From Actinomycetota bacterium (lineage in GTDB: Bacteria > Actinomycetota > Actinomycetes > Nanopelagicales > Nanopelagicaceae): a stretch of 5,299 bases of DNA. Below, in pieces: positions 1 through 5,299 of this stretch. Location: NCBI GenBank assembly GCA_947480375.1, contig CANKCX010000072.1, forward strand, positions 1 through 5,299, read 5' to 3'. Made by a program: the position numbers and the translations under genes. Under the pieces are notes generated by a model. The model was not told where the DNA came from. It made no database searches and worked only from the letters and a program-made list of their open reading frames with translations. The number at the start of each line of letters is the position of its first letter. The stretch's first letter is position 1.

Positions 1-411
1 AGATTATGTTCAGTATCCCAGACTCCAATTTCACATGGCGAGCATTCATATACCAGATGGGATTTCCAAGAGATTATTGAGAAAGGCGCAGCACATATTC
101 TCCAACCAGATGTTAACCGCGTTGGTGGAATTACCGAGGCCCGAAAGATTTGGGCTATGGCTGCAGCTAAAGATCTTCCAGTCGTGCCACACGGCAACGA
201 CCTTCACAATCTCCACTTGGTCTTCTCGCAAGTTAATACGCCTTACACCGAATACTTCCCACAAGTTTCAGAGGGCGGATACTCACACTTCTGGAATTTA
301 TTCGAAGGCAATCCAATTGCAAAGGATGGAAAAATTGCGATTAGCGATAAGCCGGGACTCGGATACACACTTGATAAAAGCGTGTTAGCTACATTGGCTT
401 TAAAGGAATAG
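1..411 (+). CDS. Acid-sugar dehydratase, enolase superfamily, L-rhamnonate dehydratase-like (C-terminal part)
   Basis: The gene enters from the left edge in frame 1, so only the last 136 residues are seen; family members are about 390-400 residues long. The visible part is the end of the (beta/alpha) barrel. Visible residue 14 is the Glu of a GEH motif, expected to be the third Mg2+ ligand. QPDVNRVGGITEAR (residues 35-48) carries Asp37, the partner of the catalytic His, and PHG at 63-65 carries that His (His64). The motif order GEHxYTRW, QPDV, GGxTE, VVPHG and a C-terminal KPGLGYTL closely resembles L-rhamnonate dehydratases, which convert an aldonate to its 2-keto-3-deoxy acid in the cytoplasm. 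Related aldonates are possible substrates. The next gene starts 7 bases downstream, so the two are almost certainly co-transcribed. Family placement is secure; the substrate is inferred. Confidence 0.88.
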   Translation, partial: RLCSVSQTPISHGEHSYTRWDFQEIIEKGAAHILQPDVNRVGGITEARKIWAMAAAKDLPVVPHGNDLHNLHLVFSQVNTPYTEYFPQVSEGGYSHFWNLFEGNPIAKDGKIAISDKPGLGYTLDKSVLATLALKE

Positions 412-418
412 AAGCTAG

Positions 419-1294
419 TTGCTAAAAATAGTCGATACTCATATTCATCTATTTGACCTCACGCATAAGAACCTTCTTTGGTCATGGCTAATGCCAGGTG
501 CTGAAGAAGGCCGTCTTGGAAATATTGATGGCATGAAATCACTTCGCTATGAGGCAGAGAATTTACTTGCCGAATCGAGGTTCGCAGAAGTAGGGAAGTT
601 TGTTCACATTCAAGCAGCGATAGGTTCAAAGGATCCAGTTCTCGAAACCGAGTGGCTGACGCAAATGTTTGAACGAACTGGCCTACCTGCGGCAATGGTG
701 GGGCATGTCGATCTGACTTTAGATAGCGCCCGGGAAGTAATTGATAGGCACTTGGCTTACGCGAACTTCAGGGGCGTACGTGATTTCGCGATCGAACCGG
801 CTTTAGCCAGTGGAAAGAACCTTAAGGAGTTGGATGGCGCGCTGAGTTACTTGGCCGAGAAGAATTTAGTTCTTGATTTGGATTGCCAATGGCCAAATAT
901 GCACCTTGCTGCCGCAATGGCCAGAAGACATCCAGAACTAAAAATTGTTATAGAACATATAGGTATTCCGATTTCTACCGCCGATGAATATTTTAAAAAT
1001 TGGAAGATTGGAATGAAAGCATTGGCTGATGAACCAAATATTTACTGCAAATTATCCGGGGTCGGAATGTTAGACCCACAATTTACGTTGGCAAGCATCA
1101 AACCATGGATTGAATATTGCATTTCAGTTTTTGGTCCTGAACGTTGCATGATTGGCTCAAATTGGCCGCTCGACCGCCTTTTCAGCTCATATGACGCAGT
1201 ATTTAATATCTATAGGGAGATAATCTCGCAATACTCCGCGAATGAGCAACTTGCAATTGCATCCGTGACTGCCGAAGATTTTTACCGAATTTAG
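419..1294 (+). CDS. Amidohydrolase family protein (COG3618 / Amidohydro_2), probable sugar lactonase
   Basis: This is a 291-residue TIM-barrel metal-dependent hydrolase. The N-terminus has the beta-strand-1 motif DTHIH (Asp6, His8, His10). Other family landmarks are FVHIQA (61-66), FRGVRDF (117-123), IEHIG (178-182), CKLSG (210-214) and the beta-8 segment GSNWPLD (246-252). COG3618 includes L-fuconolactone and L-rhamnonolactone hydrolases, which open the lactone made by a sugar dehydrogenase to give the aldonate. Placement right after an aldonate dehydratase supports such a role. The TTG start directly follows an in-frame TAG at 416-418; it is the only start that keeps DTHIH, because the next ATG (490) lies beyond it. 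AAAGGA at 402-407, inside the end of the previous gene, is the likely ribosome binding site. One oddity is that residue 248 is Asn where many members have Asp. Lactonase activity is inference; decarboxylase-like relatives share the fold. Confidence 0.82.
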   Translation: MLKIVDTHIHLFDLTHKNLLWSWLMPGAEEGRLGNIDGMKSLRYEAENLLAESRFAEVGKFVHIQAAIGSKDPVLETEWLTQMFERTGLPAAMVGHVDLTLDSAREVIDRHLAYANFRGVRDFAIEPALASGKNLKELDGALSYLAEKNLVLDLDCQWPNMHLAAAMARRHPELKIVIEHIGIPISTADEYFKNWKIGMKALADEPNIYCKLSGVGMLDPQFTLASIKPWIEYCISVFGPERCMIGSNWPLDRLFSSYDAVFNIYREIISQYSANEQLAIASVTAEDFYRI

Positions 1295-1317
1295 TGAGTG
1301 TTTATATCGTGTGTTTT

Positions 1318-1429
1318 AACTTTCATATTTGTGAACTTATTTAAAAATATATACTGAAACTTATTTAGTTTTCCAAGATACCTACGTAAACTTTGGAGAA
1401 ATTACTTTAGGAGTTAACTTAGTGAACTT
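1318..1429 (+). repeat. Cluster of six AACTT pentamers upstream of the SDR gene
   Basis: The pentamer AACTT occurs six times, all on the plus strand, at 1318, 1334, 1358, 1389, 1416 and 1425. Two copies extend to the identical 10-mer AACTTATTTA (1334-1343 and 1358-1367, 24 bases apart), which brackets the candidate -10 box. Two copies extend to GTGAACTT (1331-1338 and 1422-1429). For this base composition a rough expectation is well under one copy in this length. The spacing is irregular (16, 24, 31, 27 and 9), which argues against a simple helically phased operator. It may be a regulator-binding region or a chance product of AT-rich DNA. Confidence 0.4.
1329..1355 (+). promoter_or_regulatory. 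Candidate promoter for the SDR and aldo/keto reductase genes
   Basis: TATACT at 1350-1355 is one base from the consensus -10 box. TTGTGA at 1329-1334 matches four of six -35 positions, but the spacer is a short 15 bases. Transcription would begin near 1362, giving a leader of about 60 bases before the GTG at 1422. The 127-base gap is the only sizeable one in the plus-strand block, so an internal promoter here is reasonable. I saw no convincing terminator after the amidohydrolase, so read-through from upstream is also possible. Confidence 0.4.
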
Positions 1430-1434
1430 GGGAG
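1409..1434 (+). promoter_or_regulatory. Two competing ribosome binding sites at the SDR start
   Basis: AGGAG at 1409-1413 lies 8 bases before GTG at 1422. GGGAG at 1430-1434 lies 8 bases before an in-frame ATG at 1443. Both start choices therefore have an equally well placed Shine-Dalgarno sequence. The GTG adds seven residues (MNLGEAR) ahead of MKGLRPLEGQ. SDR proteins usually begin about 5-8 residues before the GxVAIV strand, which mildly favours the ATG; both may be used. Confidence 0.5.
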
Positions 1435-2204
1435 AAGCAAGAATGAAAGGTTTGCGACCGCTAGAAGGACAGGTTGCGATAGTTGCTGGCGGGGGAAGTG
1501 GAATAGGAGCAGCGACTACTAGCCTTCTTGCATCCCTGGGAGCGCAAGTCGTTATCTTTGATTTGAACGCTGAAGCTTCTGGAAAAATTGTAAGCCTGAT
1601 TGAAAATGAGGGAGATAAAGCGCAATTTAGTCAGGTTGATCTACGCGACATTGAAGCAGTTAATAAGAGTACCGATGATGTCTTTGCAACTTTCAAAAGG
1701 ATTGACATCTGCATAAATGCAGTAGGAGTTACTGGTCCTACGGGCATACCTGCACACGAATTAGATTTGAAAGCTTTCCGCGATACTTTCGACATTAATT
1801 TTTTTGGCGCTGTTGCGCTACAGATCGCGGTTTCAAAATACATGATCAAAGAAAAGTACGGGCGGATAGTTCAGATTTCTTCGATTGCCGGCAAAGAGGG
1901 TAATCCCAATATGGCGCCATATTCCTCATCTAAAGCCGCATTAATCGGGTTAGTGAAATCAAGTGCCAAAGAGCTTGCTAAAAGTGGAATTACAGTAAAC
2001 GCAATAGCGCCCGCTGTAATACGCACGCCTATAAATGACAACACCGATCCAAAAGTTATTGAATATATGCTCTCTCGTATTCCAATGGGGAGAATGGGGG
2101 AGACTCAGGAGGCCGCAGAATTGGTAGCCTTTATTGCTTCACCGGAGTGTTCGTATATAACTGGGTTTGTCTTTGACTTATCTGGCGGTCGCGCAACTTA
2201 CTAA
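1422..2204 (+). CDS. Classical short-chain dehydrogenase/reductase (SDR), probable sugar or keto-acid dehydrogenase
   Basis: The protein is 260 residues from GTG, or 253 from the alternative ATG at 1443. It has a complete classical SDR layout: the nucleotide-binding GGGSGIG loop (23-29), an acidic residue ending beta-2 (Asp47, which suggests NAD+ preference), VDLRD (72-76), NAVG (99-102) in place of the common NNAG, structural Asn126, catalytic Ser154, and Tyr167/Lys171 in YSSSK. The C-terminus FDLSGG (251-256) is typical. The enzyme is expected to be cytoplasmic and to oxidise a hydroxyl group using NAD(P)+. Beside an aldonate dehydratase and a lactonase, it could be the sugar 1-dehydrogenase or a 2-keto-3-deoxy-aldonate 4-dehydrogenase; sequence alone does not separate these. 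The aldo/keto reductase follows after 17 bases, indicating co-transcription. The family is certain; the substrate is unknown. Confidence 0.9.
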   Translation: MNLGEARMKGLRPLEGQVAIVAGGGSGIGAATTSLLASLGAQVVIFDLNAEASGKIVSLIENEGDKAQFSQVDLRDIEAVNKSTDDVFATFKRIDICINAVGVTGPTGIPAHELDLKAFRDTFDINFFGAVALQIAVSKYMIKEKYGRIVQISSIAGKEGNPNMAPYSSSKAALIGLVKSSAKELAKSGITVNAIAPAVIRTPINDNTDPKVIEYMLSRIPMGRMGETQEAAELVAFIASPECSYITGFVFDLSGGRATY

Positions 2205-2221
2205 TTGAGGTTTGGATTTAG

Positions 2222-3202
2222 ATGAATAAGCGGAAACTAGGAGCAAATCTAGAGGTCTCAGAGTTGGGCTTGGGCTGTATGGGGATGAGTGATTTCTATG
2301 GTCCACGCGAAGACTCCAAATCAATCAAAACAATTCAGAGGGCAATTGCGTTAGGTGTTAATTTTTTTGACTCAGCGGATATGTATGGTCCCTTCACTAA
2401 CGAGGTACTACTCGGAAGCGCAATCAAAGGTCGGAGAGATAAGTTAATAATCGCTACCAAGTTCGGAAACGAAAGAGATGCACAAGGCGGATGGCATGGC
2501 ATTAATGGAAAACCTGATTATGTCCGTAAAGCTTGCGATGCCTCACTTTCAAGGCTCGGAATCGATCGGATAGACCTCTACTATCAACACCGAGTAGATA
2601 AAACGATTCCTATTGAAGAAACATGGGGAGCGATGAAGGAACTTGTTGTCGCTGGAAAAGTTGCTCATCTTGGAATATGCGAGGCTTCACCGTCATCAAT
2701 CCGAAGAGCAAACGATGTTCACCCAATTTCTGCAATTCAATCAGAGTGGTCAATTTGGACAAGAGATCCTGAGAAAAATGGCGTTTTAGATGTTGCAAGA
2801 GAGTTAGGTATTGGTTTTGTCGCATACTCACCACTTGGGCGCGGATTCCTAACGGGAAGATTTAGCACGTTTGATAGTTTTGATCTAGATGATGTACGTC
2901 GTAAATATCCAAGATTCCAAGCGGAGAATTACTCACAGAATTTTAAGATTGTTCAGGGGCTATCAGAAATTGCGAATAGCAAAGGAGCGAGTGTTGCCCA
3001 AATTGCTATTGCCTGGCTTTTACAACAAGGCAAGGATATTGTGACAATTCCAGGAACTAGAAGTATTAAAAGACTTGAGGAGAATTTATCCGCCACCGAA
3101 GTGTTTCTAACTCCAGAGGATTTGGCAAAAATAGAATTGATTGCGCCATTCGGCATCGCTGTCGGGGATCGATATCCAGATATGTCAACGATTGATGTTT
3201 AA
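2222..3202 (+). CDS. Aldo/keto reductase
   Basis: This is a full-length 326-residue aldo/keto reductase. The catalytic tetrad is intact: Asp50 and Tyr55 in FFDSADMYG (48-56), Lys80 in IATKFG (77-82) and His123 in YYQH (120-123). [15 protein letters not shown] (107-121), [12 protein letters not shown] (201-212) and the cofactor-binding IPGTR (276-280) follow family order. Overall it looks like the AKR13-type group (YakC-like, including pyridoxal reductase relatives) rather than a clear L-fucose dehydrogenase. It probably uses NADPH in the cytoplasm. It starts 17 bases after the SDR stop; GAGG (2207-2210) and GGA (2214-2216) are both possible Shine-Dalgarno elements. It is the last plus-strand gene before the convergent junction. 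It may reduce or oxidise an intermediate of the same sugar pathway, or remove aldehydes; that is inference. Confidence 0.9.
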   Translation: MNKRKLGANLEVSELGLGCMGMSDFYGPREDSKSIKTIQRAIALGVNFFDSADMYGPFTNEVLLGSAIKGRRDKLIIATKFGNERDAQGGWHGINGKPDYVRKACDASLSRLGIDRIDLYYQHRVDKTIPIEETWGAMKELVVAGKVAHLGICEASPSSIRRANDVHPISAIQSEWSIWTRDPEKNGVLDVARELGIGFVAYSPLGRGFLTGRFSTFDSFDLDDVRRKYPRFQAENYSQNFKIVQGLSEIANSKGASVAQIAIAWLLQQGKDIVTIPGTRSIKRLEENLSATEVFLTPEDLAKIELIAPFGIAVGDRYPDMSTIDV

Positions 3203-3215
3203 CTAAATAAATCTT

Positions 3216-3252
3216 GAAGTAAGAATTATTCCGAAGTTCTAATTACTACTTC
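3216..3252 (-). terminator. Imperfect hairpin at the convergent junction, possible terminator
   Basis: GAAGTAAGAATTA (3216-3228) and TAATTACTACTTC (3240-3252) form a stem of 6 + 5 base pairs interrupted by two mismatches, with an 11-base loop. The stem contains the stop codon of the minus-strand dehydratase. On the minus strand it is followed by the T-rich ATTTATTT, which suits termination of that gene. The plus strand has no T tract after it. The stem is AT-rich, so it would be weak. Confidence 0.33.
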
Positions 3253-4422
3253 TGGACTAGTAAAGAGCCAATCTTTTAAGATAACTCCATGTCCTGGTTC
3301 TTGGCGGGCACTTATTTTGCCGCCCTTTATCACAGGGATTCCTTCAGTGAATTCGTCATACCAAGAATATATAAATGCCCGACAAGTTTCTTGAAGAAAA
3401 CCATTTGGCTGAGAGAGAGAAAAATGAGTTGAAGTCGCTAATGAAACCGGACCAGTGCAATCATGTGGAGCAATTGGAATTGCAAAAGTATCGGCGAGTG
3501 AGGCCATTTTTCTAGCCTCCGTTAAGCCACCTGTCCATTGGATATCAAGTGTTAGGTAATCAATTACACCACCCTGAAGAAGTGGTAAAACTTCACGCCT
3601 TCCGACTGATGTCTCACCAAGTGCAATTCTCATTCCGGTATTTGATCTAAGGATATTTATTGCATCAACAGAATCTGGTCGCAATGGATCTTCAATCCAG
3701 TAAGGCGAGAATTCATCTAAAGAATTCATAATTATTTCAGCGGAAGGTCGATTCCAAAGGGCATGTAATTCGATCATTAAATTCATATCCATGCCAACTT
3801 CATCGCGGATATCTGAAACAATTTTTAGCCCTGATTCAAGTTCAGATTTGGAGATATGTGTTCCCTTTGTTCGCTCAGCAGCGAAATCAAAGGGCCAAAT
3901 CTTCATTCCCTTTATTCCTGAATCCAAAAGATCTCTTGCTAGCTCTTTTGGGCGATGCAGGAATCCGTTTAAATCGTCATATTTAGGCTTCTCGTTATCT
4001 TCAAGACCCCAGTTTTTAGGAGATTGACTTGCCGTTTTACTCATATAACCAGTGCCGGCACAAGTGTTGTAGACATCGATTTCGCTATGCACCTGCCCAC
4101 CTAATAATTCGGAGAGCGGTGAATTCTTTCTTTTACCCCACAAGTCCCAGAGTGCAATGTCTAGACCGCCGATTGCCCTCACCTCTATTCCGCCTCCTTG
4201 GAAGCCAACATACGGTCTTAAAATAAAATTCATTAGCTCTGGATTTAATAGTGGAGTATTCAAAATTATCGGGGCGGCAATTGTGTGGATGTATTCTTCG
4301 ATAACACTCTGACTGAAAAAAGTCTCACCAAGGCCAACATTTCCCTCGTCGTCATGTAGTTGAATCCAAAGCGATGATGGATGGGAGAGTGGCCTTATTG
4401 TCTCCACTTTAGTAATTTTCAT
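3226..4422 (-). CDS. Mandelate racemase/muconate lactonizing enzyme family acid-sugar dehydratase
   Basis: The protein is 398 residues from the ATG, a full length for this enolase-superfamily group. The capping domain (residues 1 to about 115) includes GNVGLGET (27-34). The barrel shows a MKIWP strand with Lys174, metal ligands Glu218 (in ELH), Glu244 (WIEDP) and Glu270 (LGET), Asp293 and the catalytic His320 in APHDCTGPV. The ELH and PHxxxGP signatures recall the galactonate dehydratase side of the superfamily, where the His after the first metal ligand (here His220) can act as general acid. Expected chemistry is dehydration of an aldonate or aldarate to a 2-keto-3-deoxy acid; the substrate is not deducible. 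It differs clearly from the rhamnonate-type dehydratase at the left edge. A polar stretch at about 122-157 looks like a loop insertion. The gene follows the exporter by 38 bases from the ATG. A TTG start at 4431 has the better Shine-Dalgarno spacing. Confidence 0.87.
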   Translation of the reverse strand: MKITKVETIRPLSHPSSLWIQLHDDEGNVGLGETFFSQSVIEEYIHTIAAPIILNTPLLNPELMNFILRPYVGFQGGGIEVRAIGGLDIALWDLWGKRKNSPLSELLGGQVHSEIDVYNTCAGTGYMSKTASQSPKNWGLEDNEKPKYDDLNGFLHRPKELARDLLDSGIKGMKIWPFDFAAERTKGTHISKSELESGLKIVSDIRDEVGMDMNLMIELHALWNRPSAEIIMNSLDEFSPYWIEDPLRPDSVDAINILRSNTGMRIALGETSVGRREVLPLLQGGVIDYLTLDIQWTGGLTEARKMASLADTFAIPIAPHDCTGPVSLATSTHFSLSQPNGFLQETCRAFIYSWYDEFTEGIPVIKGGKISARQEPGHGVILKDWLFTSPEVVIRTSE

Positions 4423-4437
4423 TCCGTTCAAAATAAG

Positions 4438-4445
4438 CTCCCTCT
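4438..4445 (-). promoter_or_regulatory. Ribosome binding site that bears on the dehydratase start
   Basis: The minus strand reads AGAGGGAG here. It lies 6 bases before an in-frame TTG (first base 4431) but 15 bases before the ATG (first base 4422). Spacing favours TTG, which adds only three residues (MNG) ahead of MKITKVE; family N-termini and codon preference favour ATG. The functional difference is negligible. Confidence 0.5.
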
Positions 4446-4460
4446 TACTATTTGGGTGCG

Positions 4461-5117
4461 TTAACGGCCGCGAATCGCAGAAATTAGTGTAAATACACCA
4501 AGAACAATCATAACGATTCCACCAGCCATTCTCATGCGAATTAGTCGATGAATTTCTGTCGCTAGCCAATTTCTAATGGTTCCAGCCAGTATCCCCCAAC
4601 CGCCGTCAGAGAAGAAGGCGAAGACTGCGAAGATTGCACCCATCAATATCAATTGCGATGTTATTTTTCCTGCTTCACGATCAACAAATTGCGGCAAAAT
4701 TGCTGCGAAGAAAACTATTCCCTTTGGGTTTAGAGCACCAACCCAGTAACCCTCACGCATTGATTTCCATTTCGAAGGTCGTATATCACCTTGATTTGTC
4801 ATATCACTGGCATGTATCTGACTGTGCTTTATCGCAGAGATACCGAGATAAACCAGATATCCACCACCCAATACTTGAACACCCGTGAATGCCAAATCTG
4901 ATCTCTGTAAAACTGGACCAAGTCCAACGGCAACAACAACTGATAGCGAGAAAGCGCCCATAACATTGCCAGCCACAGTTGCAATAGCCGTAGCGCGACC
5001 CCAGGCTATTGCTCGTGCAATCACGAATAGAACAGATGGCCCTGGAGCCAAAATAATGATGATTGCAGCTATGCAATATTCCCAAAGCCGAGATGGAATT
5101 ACTACAAAAGAATTCAT
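4461..5117 (-). CDS. LysE/RhtB family exporter (amino acid or small-molecule efflux)
   Basis: This is a 218-residue inner-membrane protein, the usual length for LysE/RhtB translocators. Family signatures are LAPGPS (23-28) in the first hydrophobic helix, a glycine-rich second helix (about 43-68), VLGGGYLVYLG (82-92) and NPKG (130-133) before FFAAILPQF (136-144). Two more hydrophobic segments at about 153-178 and 197-214 bring the count to about six. The family exports amino acids or related metabolites, driven by the proton gradient; the substrate is unknown here. I chose the ATG at 5117 because upstream in-frame codons run through the terminator hairpin. No Shine-Dalgarno is seen before it, but a -10-like box sits exactly where a leaderless transcript would need it. 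The dehydratase gene follows on the same strand after 37-38 bases, so the two probably form an operon. Confidence 0.9.
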   Translation of the reverse strand: MNSFVVIPSRLWEYCIAAIIIILAPGPSVLFVIARAIAWGRATAIATVAGNVMGAFSLSVVVAVGLGPVLQRSDLAFTGVQVLGGGYLVYLGISAIKHSQIHASDMTNQGDIRPSKWKSMREGYWVGALNPKGIVFFAAILPQFVDREAGKITSQLILMGAIFAVFAFFSDGGWGILAGTIRNWLATEIHRLIRMRMAGGIVMIVLGVFTLISAIRGR

Positions 5118-5123
5118 TGCGTG

Positions 5124-5129
5124 AGCATA
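5124..5129 (-). promoter_or_regulatory. Candidate -10 box for a leaderless exporter transcript
   Basis: The minus strand reads TATGCT followed by six bases and then the ATG at 5117. If transcription starts at the A of the ATG, the box occupies -12 to -7 exactly. A -35 box at standard spacing would fall in the terminator's T tract and stem, and none matches TTGACA. The small inverted repeat ACCG-AAC-CGGT (5129-5139) overlaps the upstream edge and could be an operator. The absence of a Shine-Dalgarno agrees with a leaderless start. Confidence 0.42.
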
Positions 5130-5145
5130 CCGAACCGGTAAATCT

Positions 5146-5179
5146 AAAAGGCCCCGTTCTCTTTCGAGTTCGGGGCCTT
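5146..5179 (-). terminator. Strong rho-independent terminator of the right-edge minus-strand gene
   Basis: AAGGCCCCG (5148-5156) and CGGGGCCTT (5171-5179) form a perfect 9-bp GC-rich stem. Inside it, CTC (5159-5161) pairs with GAG (5166-5168) around a TTTC loop. On the minus strand the stem ends in TTTT and then AGATTT, while the plus strand continues into CCCTCACGG with no T run, so termination is leftward. The hairpin begins 46 bases after the stop codon at 5226-5228, and so ends the transcript of the partial membrane-protein gene before the exporter gene. Confidence 0.8.
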
Positions 5180-5180
5180 C

Positions 5181-5222
5181 CCTCACGGAGAGATGAGGTC
5201 TCTGTTGGGGTCTCTAGCTAGA
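5181..5222. repeat. Short palindromes and direct repeats between stop codon and terminator
   Basis: This short stretch holds CCTCA (5181-5185) inverted as TGAGG (5194-5198), AGAGA (5189-5193) inverted as TCTCT (5199-5203), the heptamer GGTCTCT twice (5197-5203 and 5209-5215, 12 bases apart), and the perfect 10-bp palindrome TCTAGCTAGA (5213-5222). All are short and could arise by chance. In a transcript they would sit in the 3' untranslated region of the right-edge gene. Confidence 0.3.
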
Positions 5223-5225
5223 TAT

Positions 5226-5299
5226 TTAGATAACTGAATCAGTGTCGACTCTACGAAGGTGTGCGAAACCAAGCAGTGCCAGGATCAAGAAGAGTAAGC
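5226..5299 (-). CDS. C-terminal tail of a probable membrane protein (partial)
   Basis: Reading leftwards from the right edge, one frame stays open for 23 codons to a TAA at 5226-5228. The peptide starts with the strongly hydrophobic LLFLILALLGFAHL, consistent with the end of a last transmembrane helix. It continues with HLRRVDTDSVI, a short charged tail whose arginines would favour a cytoplasmic location. The other two minus-strand frames hit stops within this stretch. The strong terminator 46 bases beyond the stop supports a real gene end. The tail would suit a transporter or other polytopic membrane protein, but too little is visible to name a family. Confidence 0.55.
   Translation of the reverse strand, partial: LLFLILALLGFAHLRRVDTDSVI

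Noticed and set aside
35..388. Plus-strand 117-residue open frame over the left dehydratase
   Set aside because: It shifts frame relative to the clear GEH / QPDV / PHG dehydratase reading. The translation is low-complexity-like with no recognisable motif.
1356..1371. GAAAC/GTTTTC hairpin as a terminator of the amidohydrolase
   Set aside because: Only four contiguous AT-rich base pairs form (AAAC/GTTT), it sits downstream of the likely -10 box, and no proper T tract follows.
3791..4226. Plus-strand open frames opposite the dehydratase
   Set aside because: They are antisense to intact catalytic motifs, with no homology features and no ribosome binding sites.
4423..4569. Long N-terminal extension of the minus-strand dehydratase, up to 49 extra residues
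   Set aside because: It would overlap the exporter gene by 109 bases. Its residues (Trp, Cys and Asn rich) look like out-of-frame exporter sequence, and family homology starts at MKITKVE.
4804..5085. Minus-strand 93-residue frame inside the exporter
   Set aside because: It lies wholly within the well-supported exporter gene. Its Cys/Trp/Gly-rich translation is a typical frame shadow.
5118..5186. Exporter start at an upstream GTG (5186), adding 23 residues
   Set aside because: The extra codons translate the terminator hairpin and give a charged segment unlike the start of a LysE-type protein. The ATG at 5117 leads straight into the first hydrophobic helix.
5181..5222. Palindromes read as a possible recombination or attachment site
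   Set aside because: Arms are only 5-10 bases, no integrase or tRNA gene is nearby, and no matching copy occurs elsewhere in the window.

Overview
The window comes from an AT-rich, densely packed bacterial chromosome. TTG and GTG start codons, a probable leaderless gene and small intergenic gaps would fit a streamlined low-GC actinobacterium (for example a freshwater acI-type lineage). This assignment is an impression from gene style; no marker gene in the window fixes the taxon.

Left block, plus strand (1-3202): four metabolic genes. The first is the C-terminal 136 residues of an enolase-superfamily acid-sugar dehydratase resembling L-rhamnonate dehydratase. Seven bases later comes an amidohydrolase of the COG3618 / Amidohydro_2 type, the family that includes sugar lactonases. 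A 127-base AT-rich gap follows, with a candidate promoter and an unusual cluster of six same-orientation AACTT pentamers. After the gap lie a classical short-chain dehydrogenase (SDR) and, 17 bases further on, an aldo/keto reductase.

Right block, minus strand (3226-5117): a two-gene unit read right to left. It holds a LysE/RhtB-type exporter and then a second, different enolase-superfamily dehydratase, separated by 37 bases. The two blocks converge, with only 23 bases between the stop codons and an imperfect hairpin over that junction. At the right edge is the C-terminal tail of a minus-strand membrane protein (stop at 5226-5228), followed by a strong intrinsic terminator (5146-5179). The exporter start lies only 28 bases beyond that terminator.

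Taken together, dehydrogenase + lactonase + dehydratase + dehydrogenase is the enzyme set of a non-phosphorylating sugar or aldonate pathway, such as those known for L-fucose, L-rhamnose or related sugars (sugar to lactone to aldonate to 2-keto-3-deoxy-aldonate to diketo acid). The second dehydratase would widen the range of acid sugars handled. The exact substrate cannot be read from sequence. No aldolase, hydrolase of diketo acids, kinase or regulator lies inside the window. I see no RNA gene, CRISPR array, insertion sequence or other mobile element, and nothing that clearly amounts to an undescribed system.
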